64,000 bases of DNA from positions 5,208,001 through 5,272,000 of the forward strand of contig NZ_AP022620.1 in the NCBI RefSeq assembly GCF_010731855.1, given 5' to 3'. This DNA comes from Mycolicibacterium anyangense. Its GTDB lineage: Bacteria; Actinomycetota; Actinomycetes; Mycobacteriales; Mycobacteriaceae. Made by a program: the position numbers and the translations under genes. Shown here in pieces: positions 44,967 to 55,075 of this stretch (its first letter is position 1; each line of letters begins with the position of its first letter). The notes beneath the pieces are model-generated. The model did no database searches and was not told the origin of the DNA. It saw only the letters and a program-made list of their open reading frames with translations.

Positions 44967-46967
44967 CTAGGTGGCCGCCGCTTCGGCGGTGATCAGCGAG
45001 TAGTTGCTGTACTGCCAGGCCTTCATGAATTCGTCGAGGGGTATCGGGAATCCTTGGCCGTTCTGCAGTGCGCTGTCGTTGATGTAGACGGCCTTCTTGG
45101 TCATGTCGACGCTGATCACCACGACGGAGTGGTCACTGGCCACGCCGTTGGGTCCCGGCTCAGTCCTGGTCTCGTCGAAGTACTTGCGGGTGTAGGCGTT
45201 CCAGATGACGTTGCTCGCCAGGGCGACGATGACACCTTGATTCTGGTTCAGCGCCGAGGTCATGGTGTCCATCGCCACGTCGCCCTGGCTCTTGAGGTAG
45301 GTCGTCCAGTCGGCGTTGATGCCGTTCATGTTCAGCAGTTTGACGGCGTCGGCGCTGTTGGTACCCCAGTGCAACCCGTTCTTCCCGGTGCCGTTGGGCT
45401 CGAAGATACTCTCGCCGGGATAGACGCCGCTCGGGGTGGACGTCGCCTGGTCGAGAATCTGTTGCCCGAGATCGGCGGGCATCGCGCCGCCCCTGAGCTG
45501 GCCGATGATCGCGGCCGTCGCCATGATCAGGCAGGTCGGATAATTGCCTTGATAGACGAAGTACGGGTAGTTCTTGGTGTAGTTGCCGTACTCAACGCTT
45601 TCCGGCGATGGCGGAGCGATGTTGGGATCGTTGATCCCGAAGGTGTAGCTGAGGTCTTCGGCGAGCTGGCCGACGTTGGCTTGCAGCCCCTCGATCTGAT
45701 GCACGACCAGCACGGCGACGTTCTTCAATCCCGCTTGCAGGGCCTGGCCGATCTCGTTGGGCGCCGGCAGCGACCACACCAGCTTCGTCGCCGGTGGGGG
45801 CAGCGGAACCGACGACGACGCGGCCTGCTGGGCGGTCACGAGCTGGTAGCGCTGGCTACTCCACTGCTGGGTGAAGTCGTCGAGACTCATCTCCAGGCCT
45901 TGACCGTCGGCCTGTGTTGGGTCGTTGATCGTCACGACGTTTCGCGTGGTGTCCAGACCAAGCACCACGACTGTCTTGGTGCCCGGGCCGGTCTGTCCGT
46001 CGACGGGGCCCTTGATCGCCGCGATCATCACCTTGGTCGGATCCTCGAGTCCGGCCGCGAGGTCATTGATCGCTTTGGTCTGCTGATCGTCGTAGTAGGA
46101 GCGCGTGATGATGCGAACGTTCTTGTCCTGCAACAGCTCGTAGCTGTCGGTCCACTTGACGAACCAGTTCGTGCCGACACCGCGGTAGATCTTGTAGCCG
46201 GGGTACACCAGGCTTTCGGTGTCGAGGGCCGCGGTGGTGAAGCCGGGAAGATCGGGCGCCGTGCCGGTGAGCTGCCCGTAGGCCATCGCGACGGTGGCCA
46301 GCGGAGCTGACACGTAGTCGGCCATGGGCACGTAGTACTGCTTGTTCTGGGTGGGGTTGCCGTAGATCCCGGGGTTCGTGATCGTCTCTCGGGAGATCCC
46401 GAACACGGCGGCCAGGTCCTCGCCGAGTACGGCCAGATTGGCTTGCGCGCCCGAAATCTGGTTCGCGACCGTCAGGTAGACGTTGTGCCCGAACTCCTCG
46501 AGGCCTTGCAGGACGGTGTTGGGCGTCGGTGTCGCCAGTACGACCGATCGGGAGTTCGCCGTTGAGGTGGTCGACGCCGCGGCCAGCGCGGCGGTGCTTG
46601 GAGTGCGGCGTGATCCCGCCACTGCGGTGGTCGGCCTCGACGGCGCAGCGATGATGTCGGTCCTCGCAGCCGGCGTCGCCGACGCGGCGCTGCGGGCCGA
46701 GGCCACCGGCGTGGTCGTGGCGCTGCGCACGCGGGGGGACTTCGCCGTCGACGGCGAGGCATGTGAGCGGGCAGCGGCGGACGCGGTGTGGCCGGTCGCG
46801 GGCCCCGAGTCGGCGCCGGTGTCGGCGGTGGCAACCGCGGCTCCGGCCACCATGGCCGCGCCGACACCGAGCGTCACGGCACCGGCGTTGAGCCACATCC
46901 GCGCGCCCGGATTTCTGCGGGGTCCAGAAACGTCCGGCTGATCGACATCTCGCCCCGCAGAAACCAT
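44967..46967 (-). CDS. Secreted double-repeat C39-like cysteine peptidase protein
   Basis: 666-residue exported protein. A signal peptide (WLNAGAVTLGVGAAMVAGAA, cleavage near residue 48) is followed by a Ser/Ala/Thr-rich linker (about 50-145) and two homologous units of about 240 residues (150-385 and 402-666), each starting with a helical QANxxxLxEDL segment. The second unit has a papain-like set: Cys479 (GNYPTCLIMAT), His613 (ASDHSVVVIS) and Asp631 (VYINDSALQ). In the first unit the matching positions are Ala221, Lys331 and Asp349, so it looks catalytically dead. The target is unknown: peptidoglycan cross-bridge, bacteriocin leader or host protein are all open. ATG at 46967 follows a G-run ribosome site. 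Confidence 0.75.
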   Translation of the reverse strand: MVSAGRDVDQPDVSGPRRNPGARMWLNAGAVTLGVGAAMVAGAAVATADTGADSGPATGHTASAAARSHASPSTAKSPRVRSATTTPVASARSAASATPAARTDIIAAPSRPTTAVAGSRRTPSTAALAAASTTSTANSRSVVLATPTPNTVLQGLEEFGHNVYLTVANQISGAQANLAVLGEDLAAVFGISRETITNPGIYGNPTQNKQYYVPMADYVSAPLATVAMAYGQLTGTAPDLPGFTTAALDTESLVYPGYKIYRGVGTNWFVKWTDSYELLQDKNVRIITRSYYDDQQTKAINDLAAGLEDPTKVMIAAIKGPVDGQTGPGTKTVVVLGLDTTRNVVTINDPTQADGQGLEMSLDDFTQQWSSQRYQLVTAQQAASSSVPLPPPATKLVWSLPAPNEIGQALQAGLKNVAVLVVHQIEGLQANVGQLAEDLSYTFGINDPNIAPPSPESVEYGNYTKNYPYFVYQGNYPTCLIMATAAIIGQLRGGAMPADLGQQILDQATSTPSGVYPGESIFEPNGTGKNGLHWGTNSADAVKLLNMNGINADWTTYLKSQGDVAMDTMTSALNQNQGVIVALASNVIWNAYTRKYFDETRTEPGPNGVASDHSVVVISVDMTKKAVYINDSALQNGQGFPIPLDEFMKAWQYSNYSLITAEAAAT

Positions 46968-47138
46968 CGCCGTACCCCCCGAATTGACGCGACCGTCGGA
47001 TCCTGATGCTAACGACGCCACGCGGTGACGGCCAGGGCTGACAGCAAGATTCCTCGCAGACGGTGTCGAACGGACCACGCCCTCGCACCCGAACCAGGAC
47101 CGAATCAGGACCGGTTCAGCGCCGGTAGTGTCGACTGT

Positions 47139-48926
47139 ATGTTCGCCTTCCTGTCCGGAGTTCCGGGCGCCGACGACGTCCGCGATGCGCTGCGCCGCAT
47201 CGACACCGCGCGCCATCACGGAGTGCCCGCCGGGGTGATCCTCGAGCTGGACCTGCAGACCGTGCCCGCTGAGACCGCCGGATTCGACCCGGTGGTCTTC
47301 ATCACCGGCGGCGGCCGCCCGCTGCTGCTTGCCGATGCCGTGGCCGCCATCCACCGCGCCGCCGATGACGATCGGGTCGCGGGCTTGATTGCCCGCGTAC
47401 AGCTTTCGGCCGCGCCGGCCGGCCCCGTCCAGGAGCTCCGGGAGGCGATCGCCGCGTTCACCGCGCGCAAACCCTCGGTGGCCTGGGCCGAAACCTACCC
47501 GGGCACCCTGGCGTATTACCTCGCCTCGGCGTTCACCGAAGTGTGGCTGCAACCGTCGGGAACCGTCGGGCTGGTCGGGTTCGCCACCAACGCCCTGTTC
47601 CTGCGTGACGCCCTCGACAAGGCGGGGATCGAAGCCCAGTTCATCACGCGCGGTGAGTACAAGTCGGCGGTCAACGTTTTCACCCAGGACCACTACACCG
47701 ATGCACACCGGGAAGCCGACTCCCGGCTGATCGAAAGCCTGCACACCCAGGTGTGGCAGGCCATCGCCGATTCCCGCGGCATCGACGTCGCCGCCGTCGA
47801 CGAACTGGCCAACCGCGCCCCGTTGTTGCGTGACGACGCCGTCACCGGACACCTGGTGGATCGGATCGGATTCCGGGACGAGGCCTACAGCCGGATCGCC
47901 GAACTGGCCGGTGTGGAGGGCATCTCCCCGGAAACCGGCGACGGCGACTCCGAGGACGGGCCGCCCCGGTTGTTCCTGTCCCGCTATGCCCAGGCCGGCC
48001 GCGGTGGGCCGGCCATGCCGTCGCTGCCCGGCCGCAAGAAGCCGAAGATCGCCGTGGTCACCGTGGCCGGTGCGATCGTCAACGGGCGCGGCGGCCCGAA
48101 CCTCGCGCCGCTGGGCAGGCCCAGCGCGGGTGCCGACACCATCGCCGCGGCGTTGCGCCGGGCGGGTGCCGACACCGGTATCGCGGCGGTGGTGTTGCGG
48201 GTCGACAGCCCGGGCGGGTCGGTGACCGGTTCGGAGACGATCTGGCGCGAGGTGGCCCGTCTGCGCGCGAAGGGCACGCCGGTGGTGGCGTCCATGGGTG
48301 CGGTGGCAGCCTCCGGCGGTTACTACATCTCGATGGACGCCGACACGATCGTCGCCAATCCGGCAACCATCACCGGGTCGATCGGCGTGCTGACCGGCAA
48401 GCTGATCGCTCGCGGCCTCAAGGAGCGGCTCGGAGTCAGTTCGGATTCGGTGCGCACCAACGACAATGCCGATGCCTGGTCGCCGAACGCGCCGTTCACC
48501 GAGGAACAGCACGCTCTGGTCGAGGCCGAGGCGGACCTGTTCTACGCCGACTTCATCCAGCGGGTGGCCCAGGCGCGCGGCATGTCGGTCGACGCAGTCG
48601 ATGCGGTGGCACGCGGCCGGGTATGGACCGGTGCCGATGCCCTCGAGCGCGGCCTGGTCGACGAGCTCGGCGGACTGCGCGCTGCGATACGGCGGGCCAA
48701 GGTGCATGCCGGCCTGGATCCCGAAGCCGATGTCGAGCTGGTGGCTCTTCCGGGCTCGTCGCTACGAGATCTATTGCGGCCCAAGGCATCATCTCAGCCC
48801 GCCGCCGCGTCGCTGCCCGATGCCGTCGCGGCCCTGCTCGGCCAGACGATCCGTGGTGTCGTCGAACGCGGAGAACGCGCCCTGACCGGTTCGACCGCAC
48901 TGTGGCTGGGCGACAGCCGGTTCTGA
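47139..48926 (+). CDS. sppA: Signal peptide peptidase SppA, 67K-type
   Basis: 595-residue protease that degrades cleaved signal peptides and other membrane peptides. Two tandem SppA/ClpP-like domains are seen. The Ser-Lys dyad is Lys175 (TRGEYKSAVN) in the first and Ser392 (AASGGYYIS) in the second, as in E. coli SppA. ATG at 47139 removes an Arg-rich extension overlapping the divergent C39-like promoter. It corresponds by position to Rv0724. The 171-nt gap 46968-47138 is a divergent promoter region with no obvious motif. Confidence 0.93.
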   Translation: MFAFLSGVPGADDVRDALRRIDTARHHGVPAGVILELDLQTVPAETAGFDPVVFITGGGRPLLLADAVAAIHRAADDDRVAGLIARVQLSAAPAGPVQELREAIAAFTARKPSVAWAETYPGTLAYYLASAFTEVWLQPSGTVGLVGFATNALFLRDALDKAGIEAQFITRGEYKSAVNVFTQDHYTDAHREADSRLIESLHTQVWQAIADSRGIDVAAVDELANRAPLLRDDAVTGHLVDRIGFRDEAYSRIAELAGVEGISPETGDGDSEDGPPRLFLSRYAQAGRGGPAMPSLPGRKKPKIAVVTVAGAIVNGRGGPNLAPLGRPSAGADTIAAALRRAGADTGIAAVVLRVDSPGGSVTGSETIWREVARLRAKGTPVVASMGAVAASGGYYISMDADTIVANPATITGSIGVLTGKLIARGLKERLGVSSDSVRTNDNADAWSPNAPFTEEQHALVEAEADLFYADFIQRVAQARGMSVDAVDAVARGRVWTGADALERGLVDELGGLRAAIRRAKVHAGLDPEADVELVALPGSSLRDLLRPKASSQPAAASLPDAVAALLGQTIRGVVERGERALTGSTALWLGDSRF

Positions 48927-49100
48927 ACCGCTAGTGATGGTGGGTGCGAGCCCTACCGGGGAGCATCCCGACTGCCGCTGTCCGACGCAAGGCCAGCTGG
49001 AGACATGCTGTGTGTCCGGCGTGGCGCTGGTGCTCGCCGCCACCGGCCGATCATGCTGCACTGCTATGCGACGAGCTCCGGTACGGGTCAGGGTGCGCCG

Positions 49101-50669
49101 GTGTCGGTGACGACACCAGATGGGCAGTCCCAACCGCACGGTCGGCACGTGGTGGCACGGTCGCTGGGTGCCCTGATGGCAGTGGCTGCCATCGCGGTGA
49201 CCGGTGTGGGTTGGCTGGGTGTGCACCGGGCACTGGGCGGGATCATCACGTCGGAGGCCTTGCTGGGGGGTACCTCATCCGGCCAGGGTGCCCAGAACAT
49301 TCTCATCATGGGCCTCGACAGCCGCCTTGACGAACACGGGCAGCCACTACCTCAGGACGTGTACGACGCGCTGCACGCCGGCGACGAGACAGTCGGTGGT
49401 TACAACGCCAATGTGCTGATCCTGGTTCACATCCCCGCCGACGGCGCCCCTGTCGCGATCTCGATCCCGCGCGACGACTATGTGGATCTTGCGGACTGCC
49501 CGACGGGGGTCTGCCAGGGCAAAATCAAACAGGCTTACGGGCTGGCCTACCAACACGCGCTGGAGGTCATCGGCGCCGACGATGCGCTGAACAACTCCCT
49601 TGATCCGCAGGCCAAGGAGCAGCGTGGGCGCGAAGCGGGCCGCAAGGCCGAGATCGCGACAGTCCAGCAGTTGTTGAACGTCCCCATCGACCACTTCGTG
49701 GAGGTGACGTTGGGGGCGTTCTTCGAGATCGCCAAGGCGGTCGCGCCGATTACGGTGTGCCTCAACGAGGACACTGCCGACGATTTCTCCGGAGCCGACT
49801 TTCACCAAGGGCTGCAGCAGATCGATGCCGCGCAGGCGATGGCGTTCGTCCGTCAGCGCCGCGACGTCAGTAACGCCGACTTCACCGATATGGACCGCAC
49901 CCGCCGCCAGCAGGCGTTCCTGGTGTCACTGGTCAGCGCGCTGCGCCACAGCGGAGATCTCGACAACCCGCTGGCCATGAACAAACTGCTCGACGTCACC
50001 AAACAGAACGTCGCGGTCGACGCCGGCCTGGATCTGGGCGCATTCGCCCAGCGGGCCTCGACGATGGTGTCCCACGCGCCCGCGCTGTACACGCTGCCGA
50101 TCACCGGGTTCGGTCAGGACCCGGCCGGAGAGGACGTCAATCTGATCGACGTGGCGGCGGTGCGCTCGATCGTGCAGAACCTGTTGTCCGGCGACCCGGC
50201 ACCCTCGACCCCGTCCGGGGCGCCGGCGCCGGCCGCCGACCCGATGTACGGCACCGGCGCCGTCCTGGACGTGGTGAACGCCACCGATCACGACGGGCTG
50301 GCCGCTCAACTCGAAAAGACCTTCAGCGCCAACGGTTTCCAGCAGGGCAGAACCAGCACGGCGGCAGATACCTCGGCCACCAGCGAAGTGGAGTACGGGC
50401 CCGGTGCCGACAGTGCCGGTAAGGCGCTCGCGGCACAGCTCAATCTGTCCGCCACTGGCAATGACGCACTTTCGGCCAGCCAGGTGAAGCTCACCGTGGG
50501 CGGTGACTTCCCGGCGGGGGAGTACCTCGGTGACAGTGCCCGCGCCGACTCGGCCGCGCCGAGCACCAGCACGGTCGCCACCGTCTCCGCCACGGCGACC
50601 GGAACCGCCTCACCGGCCCCCACCGACCTCAGTCACATGGCCGGGGAGTCCGTGCCCTGCGTCAAGTAG
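49101..50669 (+). CDS. LytR-CpsA-Psr (LCP) family envelope protein with LytR_C domain
   Basis: About 522-residue protein with one N-terminal membrane helix (about 16-38), the LCP domain (QNILIMGLDSRLDEHG; PVAISIPRDDYVDL; AMAFVRQRRDVSNADFTDMD) and a LytR_C domain near residues 390-480 (GAVLDVVNATDHDGLAAQLE). LCP enzymes attach secondary polymers, in mycobacteria arabinogalactan, to peptidoglycan. The start is uncertain: GTG 49101 leaves a short cytosolic tail, and ATG 49053 is the main alternative. No gene was seen in 48927-49100. Confidence 0.87.
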   Translation: MSVTTPDGQSQPHGRHVVARSLGALMAVAAIAVTGVGWLGVHRALGGIITSEALLGGTSSGQGAQNILIMGLDSRLDEHGQPLPQDVYDALHAGDETVGGYNANVLILVHIPADGAPVAISIPRDDYVDLADCPTGVCQGKIKQAYGLAYQHALEVIGADDALNNSLDPQAKEQRGREAGRKAEIATVQQLLNVPIDHFVEVTLGAFFEIAKAVAPITVCLNEDTADDFSGADFHQGLQQIDAAQAMAFVRQRRDVSNADFTDMDRTRRQQAFLVSLVSALRHSGDLDNPLAMNKLLDVTKQNVAVDAGLDLGAFAQRASTMVSHAPALYTLPITGFGQDPAGEDVNLIDVAAVRSIVQNLLSGDPAPSTPSGAPAPAADPMYGTGAVLDVVNATDHDGLAAQLEKTFSANGFQQGRTSTAADTSATSEVEYGPGADSAGKALAAQLNLSATGNDALSASQVKLTVGGDFPAGEYLGDSARADSAAPSTSTVATVSATATGTASPAPTDLSHMAGESVPCVK

Positions 50670-50674
50670 CGGTA

Positions 50675-51589
50675 TCAGCGCAGGGTGGCGCTGACGTAGA
50701 CGATCTCGCCCAGCGGATCGTAACCGTCCCGGTTCGGCGGCTGTAAGCCGTTGTGCCGGAACAATTCATCGCCCGCAACGCCCTTCACATCCCAGTCGTT
50801 GCCGCGCAGATACTCCATGACATGGCTACGGGGGCCGGGGTAGATCAGCGACGGCATATCGAGCGAGAAGCCGTGTTGGCGCATGTTCGACGCCATCTCG
50901 CGAGCCTTCTCGACATCGAAATCCATGATCCCCGGCACGTATTCGGTGGCCAGTGTGCTGCCCGGTGCGCTCAGGGTGGTGATGGTGTCGAACAGCGTGT
51001 CCTGGGCGGCCGGGGGCAGATAGATGAGCAATCCCTCGGCCAGCCATGCGGTGGGCGCCGCGGCATCGAAGCCGGCGGCGCGCAACGCGGCCGGCCAGTC
51101 TTCCCGCAGGTCGATGCCCACGGTGCGCAGCTCGGCGATCGGCTGGGCCTGCAGCTCGGCGAAGACCCCGGCTTTGAAGTCGATGACCTGCGGTTGGTCG
51201 ATCTCGTACACCACGGAGCCGGCGGGCCACGGCAGCCGGTAGGCGCGGGAGTCCAGGCCGGCGGCCAGGATGACCACCTGCCGGATCCCGGCGCCTGCCG
51301 AAGCCACGAAGTACTCGTCGAAGAACTTGGTGCGCATGGCCATTCCACCGATCATGGCCTGCACGCGGTCGGCGCCCTCATCGCCGAACGGTGAGGTGTC
51401 GAGTTCGCCGTCGATCATCTTGACGAAGAAGTCGATCCCGACCGCGCGCACCAGCGGCTCGGCGAACGGGTCGTCGATCAGATGGCGCGGATCCCTGGTC
51501 GCCATGGCCCGCCCGGCCGCCACCATCGTCGCGGTGGCCCCGACGCTGGAGGTCAGGTCCCAGGTGTCGTCATCGGTACGTGTCACCAT
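50675..51589 (-). CDS. Mycobacterial SAM-dependent methyltransferase (tandem copy 1)
   Basis: 304-residue member of the large mycobacterial TIGR00027-type methyltransferase family ([54 protein letters not shown]). The SAM site is the [10 protein letters not shown] loop. Substrates are unknown; relatives in other bacteria methylate carboxyl or hydroxyl groups. It is the last of three tandem paralogs. The ATG at 51589 lacks a clear ribosome site and follows the previous stop by 12 nt, across a 9-bp tandem duplication. Confidence 0.87.
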   Translation of the reverse strand: MVTRTDDDTWDLTSSVGATATMVAAGRAMATRDPRHLIDDPFAEPLVRAVGIDFFVKMIDGELDTSPFGDEGADRVQAMIGGMAMRTKFFDEYFVASAGAGIRQVVILAAGLDSRAYRLPWPAGSVVYEIDQPQVIDFKAGVFAELQAQPIAELRTVGIDLREDWPAALRAAGFDAAAPTAWLAEGLLIYLPPAAQDTLFDTITTLSAPGSTLATEYVPGIMDFDVEKAREMASNMRQHGFSLDMPSLIYPGPRSHVMEYLRGNDWDVKGVAGDELFRHNGLQPPNRDGYDPLGEIVYVSATLR

Positions 51590-51601
51590 TGTCTACTTTG
51601 T

Positions 51602-52507
51602 CTACTTTCGAATCGCCGTGACGGACAACGAATTGCTCAGCGAGACACTGAGATCCCCGGTCGGGAACTCCCGGCCGTGGAGGGCGAACATCTCCGGGCG
51701 GCTGCGGGCGCTGACGTTCCAGCTCCGCGCCTGAAGATAATCGACCACGGCATTGCGCTCACCGGTGTAGAACAGGTCGGCCATGTTGAGATCCAGCCCG
51801 AGGTCGCGCCAGCGGCTGCTGATCGCCTTGGAACGATCGGCCAGCCCGGCGCCGCCGTCCGGGTGATACTCGGTGGCCAGCCGGCTGCCGGGCGGGGACA
51901 GTTCGGTGATGTTGTCGAACAACCGATCCTGGGCTTCCGGCGGCAGGTAGGCGAGCAGCCCCTCGGCGCTCCAGGCGGTCGGCACGGTGGCGTCGAACCC
52001 GTGGGCCCGCAAGGCTGCCGGCCAGTCCTCCCGCAGATCGACAGCCACTGTGCGCAGTTCGGCGGTGGGGGAGGCGCCGAGGGCGGCCAGCGTTTCGGTC
52101 TTGAATTCGATGACCTTGGCCTGGTCGATCTCATAGACCACCGTGCCCGCCGGCCAATCCAGCCGATAGGAGCGGGAGTCCAAGCCGGAGGCCAGGATCA
52201 CGACCTGTCGCACGCCGGCGGCGGTCGCCTCGAGGAAGAAGTCGTCGAAGAACCGGGTCCGCACGGCCATCACGTCGGTCATCACCCGCGCGGTGCCCGC
52301 GCCGTCGACGGCGGCCATGTCGAGATCGCCGTCGACCATCCTGGTGAACAGGTCGATGCCGACGGCGCGGACCAGTGGCGCGGCGAACGGGTCGTCGATG
52401 AGCGCGTTGTCCTCGCCGCTGGCCACGGCCCGAGCTGCCGCGACCATGGTGGCCGTGGTGCCGACGCTGGTGGCCAGGTCCCACGAGTCGCCGTCGCGGC
52501 GGCTCAT
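51602..52507 (-). CDS. Mycobacterial SAM-dependent methyltransferase (tandem copy 2)
   Basis: 301-residue paralog with the same order of motifs (SWDLATSVGTTATMVAAARA; VILASGLDSRSYRLDWPAG; VYEIDQAKVIEFK). The ATG at 52507 overlaps the stop of copy 3 as ATGA. The C-terminus (SVSLSNSLSVTAIRK) differs from the VSATLR-type ending of its neighbours. The substrate is unknown. Confidence 0.87.
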   Translation of the reverse strand: MSRRDGDSWDLATSVGTTATMVAAARAVASGEDNALIDDPFAAPLVRAVGIDLFTRMVDGDLDMAAVDGAGTARVMTDVMAVRTRFFDDFFLEATAAGVRQVVILASGLDSRSYRLDWPAGTVVYEIDQAKVIEFKTETLAALGASPTAELRTVAVDLREDWPAALRAHGFDATVPTAWSAEGLLAYLPPEAQDRLFDNITELSPPGSRLATEYHPDGGAGLADRSKAISSRWRDLGLDLNMADLFYTGERNAVVDYLQARSWNVSARSRPEMFALHGREFPTGDLSVSLSNSLSVTAIRK

Positions 52508-53454
52508 CGGTCGCCGCCCAGGGTGGCGCTGATGTAGTACAGCTGGCTCATCGGATCGTCGTCGTTCAGGGCGGTCCGGCCGGCGGCCGTCAGTAGTTCG
52601 TTGACCGTGGAAATGGCGGTCTGCCATCCGCGCCTGTCGAGGTAGTCGCCCGGCTCGTTGCGCTCACCGAGGTAGACGAGGTCGCCGAAGTCGAGATCCA
52701 ATCCCTGCTCGCGCCAGGCAGCGGCGTGGGTCTGCATCTCCTCGCGGGTCCGTTGTTCGTCGTCGGCGGGGATCGGCGGGGCGCAATCGATGGCCACCCG
52801 GCTTCGGGGTGCGGACAGTTCGGTGATGCCGTCGAGCAGCCGGTCCTGGGCTTCCGGGGGCAGATAGGCCAGCAGGCCCTCGGCGCTCCACGCTGTCGGT
52901 GCCTGCGGGTCGAAGCCGGCTTCGCGCAGTGCGCCGGCCCAATCGTCGCGCAGATCGATCGGCACCGGGCGGCGATCGCAGCGGGGTGCCGCCCCATGCT
53001 CGGCCAGGGTGCCGGTCTTGAAGGCGAGCACATCGGGCTGGTCGATCTCGAACACCACCATGCCGGCCGGCCAGTCCAGCCGGTAGGCGCGGGCGTCGAG
53101 GCCCGAGGCCAGGATCACGGCCTGCCGGATCCCCGGCCCAGCGGCGGGGTCTGATGCCGCCGGCCCAGCGGCGGCGGTGAGGAAGAACTCGTCGAAGAAC
53201 CGGGTCCGGACCGCCATGTTGTCAGTCATCCGGCTCACGCCCACTGCGCTCTGGTCGTCGGCGGCGGGCAGGTCCCCGCCCGCCATTCTGGTGAAGAAGT
53301 CGATGCCCACCGCCCGAACCAGTAGTTCGGCGTAGGGATCGTTGATCAGTGGCCGCTCTTCTCGGGACGCTGCGGCGCGGGCCGCGGCCACCAGGGTGGC
53401 CGTCACCCCGACGCTGGAGGCCAGGTCCCAGGTGTCGTTCTCGGTGCGTGTCAT
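52504..53454 (-). CDS. Mycobacterial SAM-dependent methyltransferase (tandem copy 3)
   Basis: 316-residue paralog (TWDLASSVGVTATLVAAARA; VILASGLDARAYRLDWPAG). It is slightly longer owing to a Pro/Ala insertion near residue 98 (AAAGPAASDPAAGPG). It is the first gene of the three-gene operon, divergent from secY. Its start codon matches copy 1 (MTRTENDTWDL versus [11 protein letters not shown]), showing common descent. Confidence 0.87.
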   Translation of the reverse strand: MTRTENDTWDLASSVGVTATLVAAARAAASREERPLINDPYAELLVRAVGIDFFTRMAGGDLPAADDQSAVGVSRMTDNMAVRTRFFDEFFLTAAAGPAASDPAAGPGIRQAVILASGLDARAYRLDWPAGMVVFEIDQPDVLAFKTGTLAEHGAAPRCDRRPVPIDLRDDWAGALREAGFDPQAPTAWSAEGLLAYLPPEAQDRLLDGITELSAPRSRVAIDCAPPIPADDEQRTREEMQTHAAAWREQGLDLDFGDLVYLGERNEPGDYLDRRGWQTAISTVNELLTAAGRTALNDDDPMSQLYYISATLGGDR

Positions 53455-53749
53455 CGTCTCAACCTCACAGGTCCAACCGCTACTTAGCTAAGGTAATCAC
53501 CAGCGACTGTACGCCGCGTCGACGTACGGGCGCCGGTGCGCGGGGCCGGGACCGACGCGGGGCCACGGCGCAAGCCCGTGGATTGCCGTCCTGCCTGGGC
53601 GGACTGTTACTCTCGTAGACTGTTTGAGCGCGCGGTGTTGCAGGCTTCCCAGCTGGCGGCGATCGCCGCAAGGCAGGATTACCCAACCGCTGGCCAGACC
53701 AGCCCCAATGGCACGCCGTGACATGCCGTCCGGCTGCCCAGGAGGAAGA
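53455..53749 (+). promoter_or_regulatory. Divergent methyltransferase-secY upstream region
   Basis: 295 nt without a credible gene. A TAGACT hexamer at 53616-53621 is a plausible -10 for secY, without a good -35. It would give a leader of about 120 nt. The secY ribosome site GGAGGAAG is at 53741-53748, very close to the GTG at 53750; spacing from its GGAGG core is 4 nt. Confidence 0.35.
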
Positions 53750-55075
53750 GTGCTCTCGGCTTTCATCTCATCGCTGCGGACAGTCGACCTGAGGCGAAAG
53801 ATCCTGTTCACCCTGGGCATCGTGATCCTGTACCGGGTCGGTGCCTCCCTGCCGTCCCCGGGCGTCAACTACAAGAACGTCCACCAGTGCATCGAGCAGG
53901 TCAGCGGCGGAAGTGGCGCGCAGATCTACTCGCTGATCAACCTGTTCTCCGGTGGTGCGCTGCTGCAGCTCACGGTGTTCGCGGTGGGCGTCATGCCCTA
54001 CATCACCGCGAGCATCATCGTGCAGCTGCTGACGGTGGTCATCCCGCGCTTCGAGCAGCTGCGAAAAGAAGGCCAGGCCGGCCAGGCCAAGATGACGCAG
54101 TACACGCGTTATCTCGCGATCGCGCTGGCCATCCTGCAGGCCACCAGCATCGTGGCGCTGGCCGCCAACGGCGGCCTGCTGCAGGGCTGCACCCTGGACA
54201 TCATCGCCGATCAGAGCATCTTCGCCCTGATCATCATCGTCCTGGTGATGACTGCGGGCGCCGCCCTGGTGATGTGGATGGGCGAGCTGGTCACCGAGCG
54301 GGGCGTCGGCAACGGTATGTCGCTGCTGATCTTCGCCGGTATCGCCGCCCGCATCCCGGCCGAAGGCAAGAGCATCCTGGACAGCCGCGGCGGCCTGGTG
54401 TTCACCGCGGTCTGCGCGGCCGCGCTGCTGATCATCGTCGGCGTCGTGTTCGTCGAGCAGGGCCAGCGCCGCATCCCGGTGCAGTACGCCAAGCGCATGG
54501 TCGGCCGCAAGATGTACGGCGGCACCTCGACCTACCTGCCGCTGAAGGTCAACCAGGCCGGCGTCATCCCGGTCATCTTCGCCTCGTCGCTGATCTACAT
54601 CCCGCACCTGATCACCCAGCTGATCCAGAGCGGGCGCAAGACGCCGAGCAACAACTGGTGGGACCGCTTCGTCGCGAACTACCTGACCAACCCGGCCGAC
54701 CCGGTCTACATCGGCATCTATTTCGGTCTGATCATCTTCTTCACCTACTTCTACGTCTCGATCACGTTCAACCCCGACGAGCGGGCTGACGAGATGAAGA
54801 AGTTCGGTGGCTTCATTCCCGGCATCCGCCCGGGTAAGCCCACCGCCGACTACCTGCGCTACGTGCTGAACCGTATTACCCTTCCCGGGTCGATCTACCT
54901 GGGTGTGATCGCGGTTCTGCCCAACGTGTTCCTGCAGATGGGCAACAGCGGAGGCGTCCAGAACTTGCCGTTCGGCGGCACAGCGGTTCTGATCATGATT
55001 GGCGTCGGTCTGGATACCGTCAAACAGATCGAGAGCCAGCTCATGCAGCGCAACTACGAAGGGTTCCTGAAGTGA
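53750..55075 (+). CDS. secY: Preprotein translocase subunit SecY
   Basis: 441-residue channel subunit of the Sec translocon with about ten membrane helices. Family landmarks are [20 protein letters not shown] at the start, the plug region, [33 protein letters not shown] and [18 protein letters not shown]. The GTG at 53750 fits the GGAGG site and removes a spurious extension. The stop overlaps the adk start as GTGA. Confidence 0.97.
   Translation: MLSAFISSLRTVDLRRKILFTLGIVILYRVGASLPSPGVNYKNVHQCIEQVSGGSGAQIYSLINLFSGGALLQLTVFAVGVMPYITASIIVQLLTVVIPRFEQLRKEGQAGQAKMTQYTRYLAIALAILQATSIVALAANGGLLQGCTLDIIADQSIFALIIIVLVMTAGAALVMWMGELVTERGVGNGMSLLIFAGIAARIPAEGKSILDSRGGLVFTAVCAAALLIIVGVVFVEQGQRRIPVQYAKRMVGRKMYGGTSTYLPLKVNQAGVIPVIFASSLIYIPHLITQLIQSGRKTPSNNWWDRFVANYLTNPADPVYIGIYFGLIIFFTYFYVSITFNPDERADEMKKFGGFIPGIRPGKPTADYLRYVLNRITLPGSIYLGVIAVLPNVFLQMGNSGGVQNLPFGGTAVLIMIGVGLDTVKQIESQLMQRNYEGFLK

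Noticed and set aside
46968..48707. Upstream extension of the C39-like frame antisense to sppA
   Set aside because: A signal peptide follows the ATG at 46967; everything before it is a shadow of sppA.
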